From contig CAWCUZ010000007.1 in NCBI GenBank assembly GCA_963798795.1, forward strand, positions 186,001-250,000: a DNA stretch of 64,000 bases, written 5' to 3'. How positions within the stretch are numbered: the stretch's first letter is position 1; every line of letters begins with the position of its first letter. This document shows positions 44,529 through 53,909 of the stretch, one piece after another. The DNA is from CAWCUZ01 sp963798795. GTDB taxonomy: Bacteria > Acidobacteriota > Vicinamibacteria > Vicinamibacterales > SCN-69-37. The notes beneath the pieces are model-generated. The model was given only the letters and a program-made list of their open reading frames with translations. It ran no database searches and was not told the DNA's origin. The position numbers were made by a program, and so were the translations under genes.

Positions 44529-47171
44529 TCAGTCCGCCCTGAGCAGCGTCGCAGCGTCGAGCCGCGCCGCCTGACGTGCCGGCCACGCGGCGCCCAGGAC
44601 TGCGGCCGCGATGACGAGCGCGCCGGCGGTGGCGAGTGACAGCGGATCCGACGGCGTGACGCCGAAGAGCCACGCGCGCAGCAAGCGGCCGAACTGCCAC
44701 GCGGCCGTGACGCCCGCGGCGCCCCCGATCGCCGCGACGAACCACGCGTCCGCCATCGCCAGCCGCGCCACGTGCCGGCGCGTGGCGCCGAGCGCCTGAC
44801 GAACGCCGAACTCGCGCCAGCGGCGCCGCAGCGTCGCTTCGGCGAGCCCCCAGACGCCGACCGCGATGAGCACGAGGGAGCCGACCCCGACCAGGCCGGT
44901 GATGAACCGGAACACCTGGCGCTGTTCGACCGTGCGCAGCATCAGGCCCGCGAGCGTGCCCGAGCGCAGCGGCACGAGCCGGCTGTCCATGTCGCGAATC
45001 CTGGCGCTCACGCTCGTCGCTTCCGCAGCCGGCGCCGGGCTTCGCGCGAGCACCGTCAGCGTTTCGGTGTCCTCATCGAGCGGCAGATAGAGACGCGCGC
45101 CGAGACTGGCGCGCAGGGTCAGGTCGCGCAGGCCGGGCACCACGCCCACGATTTCGCGGTCGGTTCCGGTCGGGCCGCCGACGCGCACGCGGCGGCCGAC
45201 GGCGCTCGCCGGACTCGCATGAGGCCAGTACCATTCGACCAGCGGCTCACTCAGAATCACTACGGGTCGATCGCGATCCGCGGCCGTGAACGCTCGTCCG
45301 GCCACGACTGACGTCCCGAGCGTTTCGAAGTATGGTCCAGCTATTCGGGTGGTCCAGGCCGCGATGAATCGATCGTTCGCGGCGGCATCTTCTCCCTTCG
45401 CGAACATCGTGGACTCGCCGCCATTGGGCGGCTCGTCGGCCAGCGCCACCATCGTGCCGCCTGCCGACAACAATCGATCGATCAACGCGGCACGCGCGGC
45501 CCGGTCGAGGCCGGCGCCCGACGGGTTCAGCTCGACGTACGCGACCGATGCCGCGTCGAATCCGAGCGGCCGTCCCACGAGTGCGGCGATCGTTCGGGTG
45601 AGCTGCAGCGATCCGGAGAGCAGCGCGCACGCCACCGCCACCTGCGCGGCCACGAGGATCCGCCGTACGGCTCCCCCCGACGTCGTGACCCGCGTCGAGC
45701 CGGTCTGAATGGCGGGCGTCGAGCGTCGAAGCAGGACGAGTGGTGCGATGGCGGCGCAGATCGCCACGCCCGCGGCAAAGGTCGAGAGCAGGACGGCGGC
45801 GCGCGGATCGAACGGCGGCGCGGCGTCAGCCACCCGGATGCCGGATGTGAGCTGGAAGTCTCGGGCCGCTGCAAGGAGCGCAAGCACCGCGGGAATCGAG
45901 AGGATGGCCCCTGCGCCGGTGGCGGCGACGACTTCGAACGAGACGAGACGCGCGATGCGGCCGCGGCCGGCGCCCAGCGCGACGCGCAGGCCGAGTTCCC
46001 GCTGCCGGTCGGCCACCCGGCCGGCAAACAGACTGCCAAGGCACGCGGCAGTCAGGAGAAGCGTGAGCCCGACCGACCAGACGATCGGCACGAGCACGGC
46101 ATCCACACGATCGCGGTCGCCGGAGAAGGGCGACAGCCACGGCCGCGCCTGCAGCATGACGCTTCGATCGGGCAGCGGCCGGCTGGCTTCCACGCGACGC
46201 GCGATGGCCGTGAGACGCGCGGCCGCCGCCTCGTCCGTTGTCCCCGGCGGCAGCCGGATGCCGCCGCGCAGCCAGCCGATATCTGGCGCCGTCAGGAACC
46301 CGCGTGTCGTGTGGCCGTCGGGAAACACGTTGACGGTCGACACGTCGGGTTCGACCGTGATCGGCAGCCACAGGTCCGTTGGCGCGCCCGCCTCCACGCC
46401 GCGGAACGCGCGCTCCGCTACGCCGATCACGTCGAACGGCTGGCCGTTCACCGTGAGCGTCCTGCCGAGGGCGGACGACACATCGGCCGCGAACGTCAGC
46501 GCCATTCGTCCGCTCACGACGACGACGCTGCGGCGGCTGGCCACGTCAGCCGAGCTAACCAGCCGCCCGGCGGCCGCGCGCGTGCCGAGCGCGTCGAAGT
46601 AGCTGCCGCTGACGAGCGACCCGTTCCACACCCGGGCGGACGAGCCCGCAATGACCTGCAAATCACGGTCGCCCCACACGAACGGCTGAAGCTCTGGCGC
46701 GCCGCGGTCGAGGGCGGCGAAAAAGGCGTACGACATCAATACGCCGTGCGTGCCGTCGAACGCGTCGAGCGCCGACCGCAATCGGCCGGCGTCGCGGATG
46801 CCGGCCGGCACGCGCAGCAGCAGCGCGTCGGCCACGAGCGCCGCCGCGAGCGAGGTGGCGAGTCCGGCGGCGGCGACCACGGCCGCGCAGATGAACAGCC
46901 GCGGCGATCGCTTCAGCCCGAGCCACGTCTGGCGGATGTCGGTCCGGATGGCCCGGAGTGCTGATTCACGCCGGCCGCGGATGCGCATCGACGCACGGGC
47001 GATTGGGCCGCGGGCGCCGAGACGCCGCTCGGCCTCGCGTCGCGCGTCGTCCGGGGTCAGCCCGCGTCGCAGATTCTCGTCGACGCGCATGGCCAGGTGC
47101 CCGTCGAGTTCCTCGTCGACCTCGGAGGCGACGTCTGGCGGCGGGCGGCGGAATCCGGGAAACCAGGTCAT
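44529..47171 (-). CDS. ADOP-type MacB/FtsX permease
   Basis: 880 residues. Prefix domain 1-95 with DEELDGHLAMRVDENLRRGL. First transmembrane helix near 108-128, MacB-like domain with GVAERAFRG and PTDLWLPITVEP, first FtsX block (RELGLRVALGAGRGRIARL), second periplasmic domain and second FtsX block (REFGVRQALGATRRHVARL), ending LDAATLLRAD. Slightly more diverged from the other five, with lower conservation of the GIGA/TAIF start of the first helix. Follows its PadR gene by six bases. Substrate unknown. Confidence 0.9.
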   Translation of the reverse strand: MTWFPGFRRPPPDVASEVDEELDGHLAMRVDENLRRGLTPDDARREAERRLGARGPIARASMRIRGRRESALRAIRTDIRQTWLGLKRSPRLFICAAVVAAAGLATSLAAALVADALLLRVPAGIRDAGRLRSALDAFDGTHGVLMSYAFFAALDRGAPELQPFVWGDRDLQVIAGSSARVWNGSLVSGSYFDALGTRAAAGRLVSSADVASRRSVVVVSGRMALTFAADVSSALGRTLTVNGQPFDVIGVAERAFRGVEAGAPTDLWLPITVEPDVSTVNVFPDGHTTRGFLTAPDIGWLRGGIRLPPGTTDEAAAARLTAIARRVEASRPLPDRSVMLQARPWLSPFSGDRDRVDAVLVPIVWSVGLTLLLTAACLGSLFAGRVADRQRELGLRVALGAGRGRIARLVSFEVVAATGAGAILSIPAVLALLAAARDFQLTSGIRVADAAPPFDPRAAVLLSTFAAGVAICAAIAPLVLLRRSTPAIQTGSTRVTTSGGAVRRILVAAQVAVACALLSGSLQLTRTIAALVGRPLGFDAASVAYVELNPSGAGLDRAARAALIDRLLSAGGTMVALADEPPNGGESTMFAKGEDAAANDRFIAAWTTRIAGPYFETLGTSVVAGRAFTAADRDRPVVILSEPLVEWYWPHASPASAVGRRVRVGGPTGTDREIVGVVPGLRDLTLRASLGARLYLPLDEDTETLTVLARSPAPAAEATSVSARIRDMDSRLVPLRSGTLAGLMLRTVEQRQVFRFITGLVGVGSLVLIAVGVWGLAEATLRRRWREFGVRQALGATRRHVARLAMADAWFVAAIGGAAGVTAAWQFGRLLRAWLFGVTPSDPLSLATAGALVIAAAVLGAAWPARQAARLDAATLLRAD

Positions 47172-47177
47172 GGCGCG

Positions 47178-47519
47178 TCACCGCGACCCGATCATGCGCG
47201 TGACCGCGCGCGCGAAGGTCGCCCAGGCGCGCCGCTGGGAATCGAGGCGCACGCGGCCGGTTCGCGTCAGCCGGTACACGCGCACGCGGCGCTCCTTCCG
47301 GCGGCCACTCCAGGCGGCCGTCACGTAGCCGAGATCCTCCAGTCGATGCAGCGCGGGGTACAGCGAACCTTCCTCGACGCTCAGCCGATCACTCGTCTCC
47401 TGCTCGATCCGGCGCGCGATCGCGTAGCCGTGGAGCGGCCCGCGTGCCAGCGACTGCAGGAGCAGGAGCTCGAGCGTGCCGCGGAGCAGCGGGTCGGTGT
47501 CGCGGCGTGACATAGGCAT
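47178..47519 (-). CDS. PadR-family transcriptional regulator
   Basis: 113 residues (MPMSRRDTDPLLRGTLELLL): LLLLQSLARGPLHGYAIARR, DRLSVEEGSLYPALHRLEDL, then KERRVRVYRLTRTGRVRLDS. Two ATG codons (47519 and 47513) are possible starts; the second fits a leaderless transcript better. The promoter has a TTGACA -35 box and a perfect inverted repeat at the -10 box. Controls the permease downstream. Confidence 0.9.
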   Translation of the reverse strand: MPMSRRDTDPLLRGTLELLLLQSLARGPLHGYAIARRIEQETSDRLSVEEGSLYPALHRLEDLGYVTAAWSGRRKERRVRVYRLTRTGRVRLDSQRRAWATFARAVTRMIGSR

Positions 47520-47552
47520 AGGAGTCTATGCATGTGGCGCCCGGGGTGTCAA
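47516..47552 (-). promoter_or_regulatory. Promoter and perfect palindrome of the PadR gene at 47178
   Basis: TTGACA at 47547-47552 (minus strand), 18 bases, TAGACT -10 at 47523-47528. The -10 box is covered by the perfect inverted repeat GCATAG-N4-CTATGC (47516-47531), which also reaches the start codon. This is the strongest operator candidate in the window. Confidence 0.7.
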
Positions 47553-47634
47553 CCAGGGCAAGGCGCGGGCGACGTGCAGTGCGCGACGGGCTTCCTGATG
47601 CGAGTATGGCGATGGCCGCATGGCCATGGCCACG

Positions 47635-48759
47635 TCAGGCGATCCGCCCCCGCGCCTCGACGCTGAGCGTGTCGACGATGGTCGAGCCCTCGAGGAGCAA
47701 CAGCTCGTCCATCAGGTTCGTGACGACGCAGGCGTGGTTCGGGAGGATGCGGACCCGGTCCCCGGGGCGCAGCGGGTTCGATGCCGGCACGCGCGCGACA
47801 CCGTGCTCCTCGGACAGGCGCTCGAGGACAATCGTCTCGTCCGGTGCCGCCGCGTCAATCGACGGGAACACGAGACCGTGCCCGGTCGTCCCGCCGAAGC
47901 CGCGCGCCGCGTCCATCGTGAGCGTCTTGGCGCCGGCGTCGAATACCACGCGCTCCGGCGCCGGCCGGCTCACGACCGTCGAGATGACGCTCATGGCGCA
48001 GTCGTCCAACCCGGCAGCGCCCAGACCGGCCTGCGTGCAATCGAGGAAGACGTAGTTGCCGGGCCGCATCTCCGTCATGCCGTGTTGCGTGCCGATGAAG
48101 CGCGCCGTCGGCGTGGAGCCGACGCTCAGCTCACGGACATCAACGCCAATCGCGCGGACGCGCGAGGCGACATCGAGCAGCAGCTCGCATTCGCGCCGTG
48201 CGATGCCGCGAATGGCGTCCTCGGAGGTGGCGCCGTACGCATGGCCGGCATGGCTGAGCAGACCGCGGAAGTCCAGGCCGGGGAGGGCCGCGATGCGGGC
48301 GATCGTCCCGGCCGTGCCGGCCGCCTCCGGATCGACCCCGCAGCGATGGAACCCGACGTCGACCTTTGCCAGCACCTCGAGCCTGCGGCCCTCGCGCTGC
48401 ATCGCGTCCGACCACCCGCGGGCCACCTCCTCGTCGTCGACGATGATCGAAACCCGTGCGCGATCCTGCAGCGCCATCACGCGGTCGGCATTGCTCGGGC
48501 TGACGGGGTAGGGGAGCCGGATGTCCTTGATGCCCGCCGCGGCAAAGACCTCCGCCTCGCCGAGTTTCGCGCAGCAGATACCGCACGCGCCCGCCTCGAT
48601 CTGCCAGCGCGCAATGACCGGCGACTTGTGCGTCTTGGCGTGCGGCCTGAGCCGGACGCCAGCCCTGGTCGCCCGCGTCTGCATGCGCGCGATGTTGGCT
48701 CTCAGCCGCTTGCGATCGATAACGACGACGGGGGTCGGGACGGTCGCGAGATTCACCAC
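47635..48759 (-). CDS. D-threonine-aldolase-like PLP enzyme
   Basis: About 374 residues from the GTG at 48759 (VVNLATVPTPVVVIDRKRLR). The alanine-racemase-fold N-terminus carries the PLP lysine in RPHAKTHKSPVIA; the metal site of the family is in RILPNHACVVTNL (His-x-Cys); GSTPTARF and RPGNYVFLD match D-threonine aldolases and D-serine dehydratase-like enzymes (DSD1 group). Likely cleaves or deaminates a D-amino acid with a beta-hydroxyl. A longer reading of the frame would include repeat DNA, so the GTG start is preferred. TATCGT upstream fits a near-leaderless start. Confidence 0.85.
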   Translation of the reverse strand: MVNLATVPTPVVVIDRKRLRANIARMQTRATRAGVRLRPHAKTHKSPVIARWQIEAGACGICCAKLGEAEVFAAAGIKDIRLPYPVSPSNADRVMALQDRARVSIIVDDEEVARGWSDAMQREGRRLEVLAKVDVGFHRCGVDPEAAGTAGTIARIAALPGLDFRGLLSHAGHAYGATSEDAIRGIARRECELLLDVASRVRAIGVDVRELSVGSTPTARFIGTQHGMTEMRPGNYVFLDCTQAGLGAAGLDDCAMSVISTVVSRPAPERVVFDAGAKTLTMDAARGFGGTTGHGLVFPSIDAAAPDETIVLERLSEEHGVARVPASNPLRPGDRVRILPNHACVVTNLMDELLLLEGSTIVDTLSVEARGRIA

Positions 48760-48770
48760 ATCACGATAGT

Positions 48771-49435
48771 GGAATCGGGGACTCAGGGACTCAGGGATTC
48801 GAGGATTCAAAGATTCAAGGAATCAAAGATTCAAGGAATCAAAGATTCAAGGATTCAAAGATTCAAGGATTCAAGGTTCTGCCAACTCCGTCCGGCTGGG
48901 GCGTAGCAGAATCAGCCACGGGCCTCAGCCGGTGGGCCGGAACGAGGCCTTGGCGTGCGGTCTGTTTCTTGCGCTGCTCGGGCGTGTGGATCGCCAGGAG
49001 CTTCGCGAGCGGGTGAGGGTGTTCGCGTTTGAGGTCGTGGACCTGTGCCTGGCGCTCGGGGCCGATGACCTGTCGCGATTGGTCCGGCCCCAGCTGCTCC
49101 GGGCAGGGACGGGAGTTGCTGCCAACTATCGGGCCGCGTGCCGCGGACGGTCGATGCGGGAGTTCGCTTCGAGGCTCGGTGTGGCGGTGGAGGAAGCCGA
49201 CGAAAGCGAATTGTGGCTCGACCTGCTGCAGACGCGGCGCCATGGCCCGGCGGAGCGTGTGACCAGGCTCCGCCAGGAGTCGAGGGCGCTGCTCGCTATC
49301 TTCGCCGCGGCGCGTGGGACCGCGCTGGACCGCCTGCGCTCACAGCGCCGCACGGGACGGCCATCGAATCCTTGAATCTTCGAATCCTTGAATCCTTGAA
49401 TCCTTGAATCCCGGAGTCCCCGACTCCCCGATTCC
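48771..49435. mobile_element. Inverted-repeat element carrying a four-helix-bundle gene
   Basis: The left end (48771-48810) and the inverse complement of the right end (49396-49435) match at 36 of 40 positions; both begin GGAATCGGGG and continue GGGATTC. Inside each end are arrays of TTGAATCC/GGATTCAA words, so much of the element could fold back on itself. The only gene inside is the four-helix-bundle gene at 48986. The element sits between the D-threonine-aldolase-like gene and the DUF1501 gene. No target-site duplication is evident. It could be a mobile element, or two inverted copies of a repeat family. Confidence 0.6.
48986..49375 (+). CDS. Four-helix-bundle protein (23S intervening-sequence family)
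   Basis: About 129 residues from the GTG at 48986 (VDRQELRERVRVFAFEVVDL). Features of the S23/IVP-type four-helix bundle: RPQLLRAGTGVAANYRAACR and GVAVEEADESELWLDLLQ, then a helical tail. In Leptospira and Coxiella such proteins are encoded by intervening sequences in 23S rRNA genes; here it stands alone between inverted repeats. The last residues (TGRPSNP) come from the right-end array. A longer start at 48932 is possible. Function unknown. Confidence 0.85.
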   Translation: MDRQELRERVRVFAFEVVDLCLALGADDLSRLVRPQLLRAGTGVAANYRAACRGRSMREFASRLGVAVEEADESELWLDLLQTRRHGPAERVTRLRQESRALLAIFAAARGTALDRLRSQRRTGRPSNP

Positions 49436-49443
49436 CGAATCTC

Positions 49444-50689
49444 CTAGGCGCGCACGAACCCCAGCGTCTGCTTGTACGTGTAGCCCGGGAAGATCCGCGA
49501 GATGTCCTTCGCGCCGAGGTGCGCGGTGACGACTTCGGCGAAGACGTCGCGGAAGTCGGTGGTGATGGCCAGGTCGCGGCCCTGCCAGAGCTGGTCGCGT
49601 TCGAGGCCCGGCCACTTGCCGTAGACTTTGCCGCCCTTGACCGGGCCGCCGAGACGAGCATCGCGTTGCCGTGGCCGTGGTCGGTGCCGCGGTTGCCGTT
49701 CTCCTTCACCGTCCGGCCGAACTCCGACATCGTCACCACGACGACGTCGGCCATGCGATCGCCGAGGTCCTGCGCGAAGGCGGCGAGTGCCGCTGGCGAA
49801 GTCGTCCAGCCGGTTGGCGATCTGGCCCGGTCGACGCGCCTTCGTTGGCGTGGTGGTCCCACTGGCCGAGTTCGGTGAACGCGACCTCGAGGCCGAGGTC
49901 GGCCTTGATGAGCTGTGCGACCTGCTTCATCGCTTCGCCGAACCCGGAGCGCGGGTACTCGGCGCCGTTGGCCGGCGCGTAGCTCGCCGGGTTCGCGGTC
50001 CTTCAGCATGCTTGACCGCGTCGAACGCCTCGCGCCCGGTCGGACGCAGCAGCGCGTCGGCGGCCTGCGCGTACTGCGCCTCGAACGACGTGGCCATCAT
50101 CGTCCGGCGCCGCGCCGGCGTGCACGCCGAACTGGCGCGAGCTGGCCGATGGCCAGCGCCGGCTCGGTGCCCTGGAGCGCCCGCGGCAGCTGCGGCGCCA
50201 GCGCCACGGCGCGGAACGGGCTGGCGCGTTCTCGTGCTCCTTCGCATGCAGGTAGCGGTTCATCCAGCCGTCGCGCGTGCTCTTCACGCCCGGCGTGCCG
50301 CTCTCCATGTAGTCCTGCGCGTCGAAGTGCGACCGCGTCTCGTCGGGCGATCCGCACGCGTGCACGATCGCGAGCTCGCCGCGCTGAGAAGAGCGGCGCG
50401 AGCGGCGCCATGCGCGGATGCAGCCCGAAGAAGCCGTCGAGGTCGATGGCGCCATCGTGCTCGTTCGGGGCGCGGGATGGCGATCGACGGGCGGCTGTCG
50501 TAGTACGCGCTTCTCGCCGAACGGCACGATCATGTTCAGGCCATCGACGGCGCCGCGCTGGAAGATCGCGACGAGGATCTTCTTGCGCGCCTCGGCCGCC
50601 TGGGCCGCCCGCGCGATGAACGCCGGCGCGAACCCGAGGCTGACCAGCGCCAGGCTGCCGTTCTTGAGAAAGATGCGTCGCGTCATCAT
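49444..50689 (-). pseudogene. DUF1501 protein, many frameshifts
   Basis: Pieces in all three minus-strand frames add up to one DUF1501 protein: twin-arginine-like start MMTRRIFLKNGSLALVSLGF, RGAVDGLNMIVPFGEKR, HACGSPDETRSHFDAQDYME, TRDGWMNRYLHAKEHEN, VVVTMSEFGRTVKENGNRGT, and the end of the protein at 49444 (TLGFVRA). At least six single-base shifts occur. DUF1501 proteins are exported via Tat and pair with DUF1800 proteins. The residues between the shifts remain well conserved, so the lesions are recent or artefactual. Confidence 0.8.
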
Positions 50690-50738
50690 GGTCGTGCCTC
50701 CCCGATGCTGTCGGCTCTCGGCTGAGCCCGACTCGGCC

Positions 50739-52621
50739 CTACCGTCGCTGAAACTCCGGCGAGCCCAGCGTCAGCGCGATCAGGTGCTGCGGCGTTTCGG
50801 CCGCGCGAGCGTCTGGCGCGTCGCGTCCGAGACGTCGCCGCCGAGCATCGACTGAGCACGGCGATCGACCGCGCGTCCGACGGTGTCGGGCGCCAGCGCG
50901 CGTGACAGTCACCTGGATGCGGCGCGCGCAGGAGCTGCCCCCGGCCCGCGCCGAAGGGACCTGCGCCCCGCGTGCGCCCGGCGCCGGCCGCTGCGGCTGA
51001 TTCGGACGACTGGGATCGCCGCCGCGGCCGCGGCCCTGCGCCGCTGCATGCGGCCGCCGGTCGAGACGAGCTGCACGGCGAAGTTCATGCGGTTGAGCAG
51101 CGCGCCGGTGTTGACCCACGCGTCGGCCGTCATGCTGTAGCCGGTCGGCGGCTGGCAGCCGTAGAGCGGCATGCCGAGCTGGTCTGCAGCGCCTGCCACG
51201 AGCGGCTGCGCGTTGACGACCGTCGCGCCCGTCGCGCGCACGGCCGAGACGACGAACTCGAGCGGCGTCTTCACCTTGGCGCGGTAGCGCGTCCGGCGGC
51301 GAAGAACTCCGGCGAGGTGATGATGGCGCGCGCACGTCCCGCAGATCGCCCTTCGTGTCGAGGAACACCGTGGCGGCGCGGTCGACGAGCGCCGCCGGCG
51401 GCTCGTCCGCGACGAAGCGCTGCGCCAGCTCGTAGGCGATGTGGTGCGCGGTCGCCGGGTGCCTGGCCAGCATGTCGAGCGCCCGCTCGCCTTCCTCCTG
51501 GCCGCCGCCGGCCGGAAGTCACGCCGAGAAGCGTCTTGTCGTTCCGTGTCGTGCATCTGCGGACGGAAGACGAACTGTCCGCCCTGCCGCGGCCGGTCGA
51601 TCGTCCAGCCCGTGAAGGCCCGCGCGACCTCGATGACGTCCTTCTGCGTGTAGCCGCCGTCGACGCCGAGCGTGTGCAGCTCCATCAGCTCGCGCGCGTA
51701 GTTCTCGTTGAGTCCGCGCGAGCGGGCGCTTCTGCCTGCGCCTGCATCTGTCCGAGCCGGCGCATCGAGCTGCTGGCGCTGCTGCGGCGACATGTTCGGA
51801 TTGCGCCAGCCGCTGCTCGAGCTGCGGCGGCACCTGCGGCGCCGGATTCGGCGTCGACGCTCTGGAAGTTGTCGAGGTAGAAGAGCATCGCCGGGCTGTG
51901 CGCCACCGCGCCCAGCAGGTCGCGGAAACGGCCGAGCACGTTCGGCCGGATCGCGTCGCGCTCGTACTCCGGTCAGGTACTCGCCGCACCTGGCCCTTGC
52001 CGATGAAGACGTTGAAGTGGTTGAACCAGAAGTCGGTCGAGCACTTCCTGGAGCTGCCGCTCCGACATGACCTCCCGCACGAGACGCGACTGCATCAGCT
52101 CGGACGTGACGTTCTGCTGCTGCTGCCGGACCATCTGCTGCTCGGGTGAGAGCGCCTGCGCCGGCCTGGGCGGCGGATCCGGTCTGGCCATGTCGTTGCC
52201 GGCCATCGCCGGGTCGTTTGCAGCGCGCGCGGTGGCCTTCGCCTGCTTTGACTGCTGGTCGCGCCGCAGCTGGGCGGCCGGAACGTAGATCTTCTCGGCC
52301 AGCTCCTGCGTGCTCATCGAGAGCGTCGGAAAGTCGTTGAGCCGTTCGTCGAGCGCCGCGTCCGGAATCCGGCCGGGCTGCAGCTGCTCGTCGATGTACG
52401 CAGGCAAGCCCCATCTGCTGGACCCGTTCCACGTCGCCGGGCCGCGCGCCGAACCCGATGCGGTTGAGCACGTGCAGCACCGTCCGTGCGTCGGCGTCGG
52501 AGGGCACCGCCGTCCCACCCTGCCGGGCGACCAGGGCGCCGTCCGTCAGAAACAGCAGTCCGGCTGCGGCCACGCACGCCGTGGTCAGCCGGCGGGTCCA
52601 GAGCAGGGAATTGGGCTTCAT
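50739..52621 (-). pseudogene. DUF1800 protein, many frameshifts
   Basis: From ATG 52621 (MKPNSLLWTRRLTTACVAAA, signal peptide) the frame breaks several times, but successive pieces match one DUF1800 protein: ARTVLHVLNRIGFGARPGD, YIDEQLQPGRIPDAALDERL, MLFYLDNFQSVDA, LNENYARELMELHTLGVDGG, ARAFTGWTIDRP, PPTGYSMTADAWVNTGALLN, ending TLGSPEFQRR at 50739. At least six shifts. It precedes the DUF1501 gene by 49 bases, the usual order of this exported pair. A short inverted repeat (CCGGT-TAG-ACCGG, 52626-52638) lies at its start. Confidence 0.8.
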
Positions 52622-52949
52622 ATAACCGGTTAGACCGGCCTCCGTAGAAAAGGAAAAATGGGGTCGCCCCGATCCAATTCTAAGGCCGGCAACCACAGGC
52701 CCTGCCGCATACAAACCTGGCATCGGCCGCCTCGAACCGTGCCAGACCCCGTTGGACCGTGATGGACCTGAAGCCGGCGGATCGCGCGGTCCGAACCGTG
52801 GGTCCGGGAGCCCCGAGCCCGGCTCGATCAGGACGAAGGTTCTCGTGGCCGGGGGACCCTGGGACCACAGGTGTCTCCATTTCCATCACTTTCGATCTTT
52901 ACGACCGAACGCCGGTGCCCGACCGTCCTCATGATCAGGAGGCCCGGTC
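52622..52949. other. 328 bases without a recognised gene
   Basis: Divergent intergenic region between the DUF1800 remnant and the glycine-zipper lipoprotein. Apart from the inverted repeat at 52626-52638 I see no conserved reading frame, RNA fold or repeat. It probably holds the promoter of the downstream gene. Confidence 0.5.
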
Positions 52950-53753
52950 ATGAACCTCAGAGTCGCTTCGGTCACGACGTTCGCCGTCGCTCTCGCGGCG
53001 TCGGGTGCGTGCCGGCAGAATCCGGACGTCGACAAAGTGCCAGTCGGCACGAACGTCCAGCTCACGAAGGACGACGGCGGGGTGGTGAGCGGCAAGCTCA
53101 CCGCGCGAACGGACGATGCCGTCAAGGTCGACGTTGGACCGGTCGTGCGGGAAGTGCCGCGCGACGAGGTGGCGGACGTTCGCATCGTCGATCCGAAGAA
53201 CCCGCCCGGGTTGCCGCCCGAGGCGAAGTTCCGCGAGATCGCGGTGCCCGCCGACACGTTGCTCGCCGTGCGCCTCGACACGGACGTCAGCTCCAGGACC
53301 AGCCACCTCGAGGATCCCGTCGAGGCGACGCTCACGCAGCCCGTCGTCCTGAAGGGCCGCGAAGTGCTTCCCGCCGGCAGCGTCGTCCGCGGCATCGTGA
53401 GCGCGGTGCAGTCGTCTGGAAACGTGAAGGGACGCGCGGCGCTCGCCGTGCGATTCCGGAGCGTCACGACGCCGGCCGGCGGGGATCGGTACACGCTGTC
53501 GGCGACCGTGCGGCGCGTGGCGCCCTCGCAGAAGAAGAAGGACATCGAGACGATTGCGATTCCGGCGGCGGGCGCTGCCGCGGTTGGCGCGATCCTTGGC
53601 GGCAAGAAGGGCGCGGCCATCGGCGGCGCGATCGGTGGCGCGGCCGGCGCGGCGACCGTGCTCTCGACGGCCGGCCCGGAGGTGACGCTCGCGCGCGGTG
53701 CGCATCTGACGCTGTCGCTGGCCCAGCCGCTCAACGTCAGGGTGCCGCTCTGA
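52950..53753 (+). CDS. Lipoprotein-like glycine-zipper protein
   Basis: 267 residues. Signal with a probable lipobox ASGAC (Cys 21), an extended domain (VPVGTNVQLTKDDGGVVSGK, about 30-90) and the same C-terminal module as the protein at 21579: LAVRLDTDVSSRTSHLEDPV, GREVLPAGSVVRGIV, a glycine zipper (AIGGAIGGAAGAATV) and LTLSLAQPLNVRV. The shared module and zipper suggest membrane association. The paralogues differ in their N-terminal halves, one anchored by a helix, the other by a lipid. Function unknown. Confidence 0.8.
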   Translation: MNLRVASVTTFAVALAASGACRQNPDVDKVPVGTNVQLTKDDGGVVSGKLTARTDDAVKVDVGPVVREVPRDEVADVRIVDPKNPPGLPPEAKFREIAVPADTLLAVRLDTDVSSRTSHLEDPVEATLTQPVVLKGREVLPAGSVVRGIVSAVQSSGNVKGRAALAVRFRSVTTPAGGDRYTLSATVRRVAPSQKKKDIETIAIPAAGAAAVGAILGGKKGAAIGGAIGGAAGAATVLSTAGPEVTLARGAHLTLSLAQPLNVRVPL

Positions 53754-53909
53754 GGGGGCCGTTCTCAGGCGAGCGTCTGAGAATGACCGTTCCGGGGCCT
53801 CCGATCGGCGCTAATGTGTCCTGATGCAGTCGTTGCGAGGGGCGCTTCAGGGGCACGCCCGAAGGCATGTGGCGCGGCCGTCTCCCTCTGATCGCGGCAA
53901 GCAGCCCAC

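Noticed and set aside
47560..47634. Short palindromes (TGGCCATGGCCA) near the D-threonine-aldolase-like gene
   Set aside because: Expected by chance in GC-rich DNA and not positioned at a promoter.
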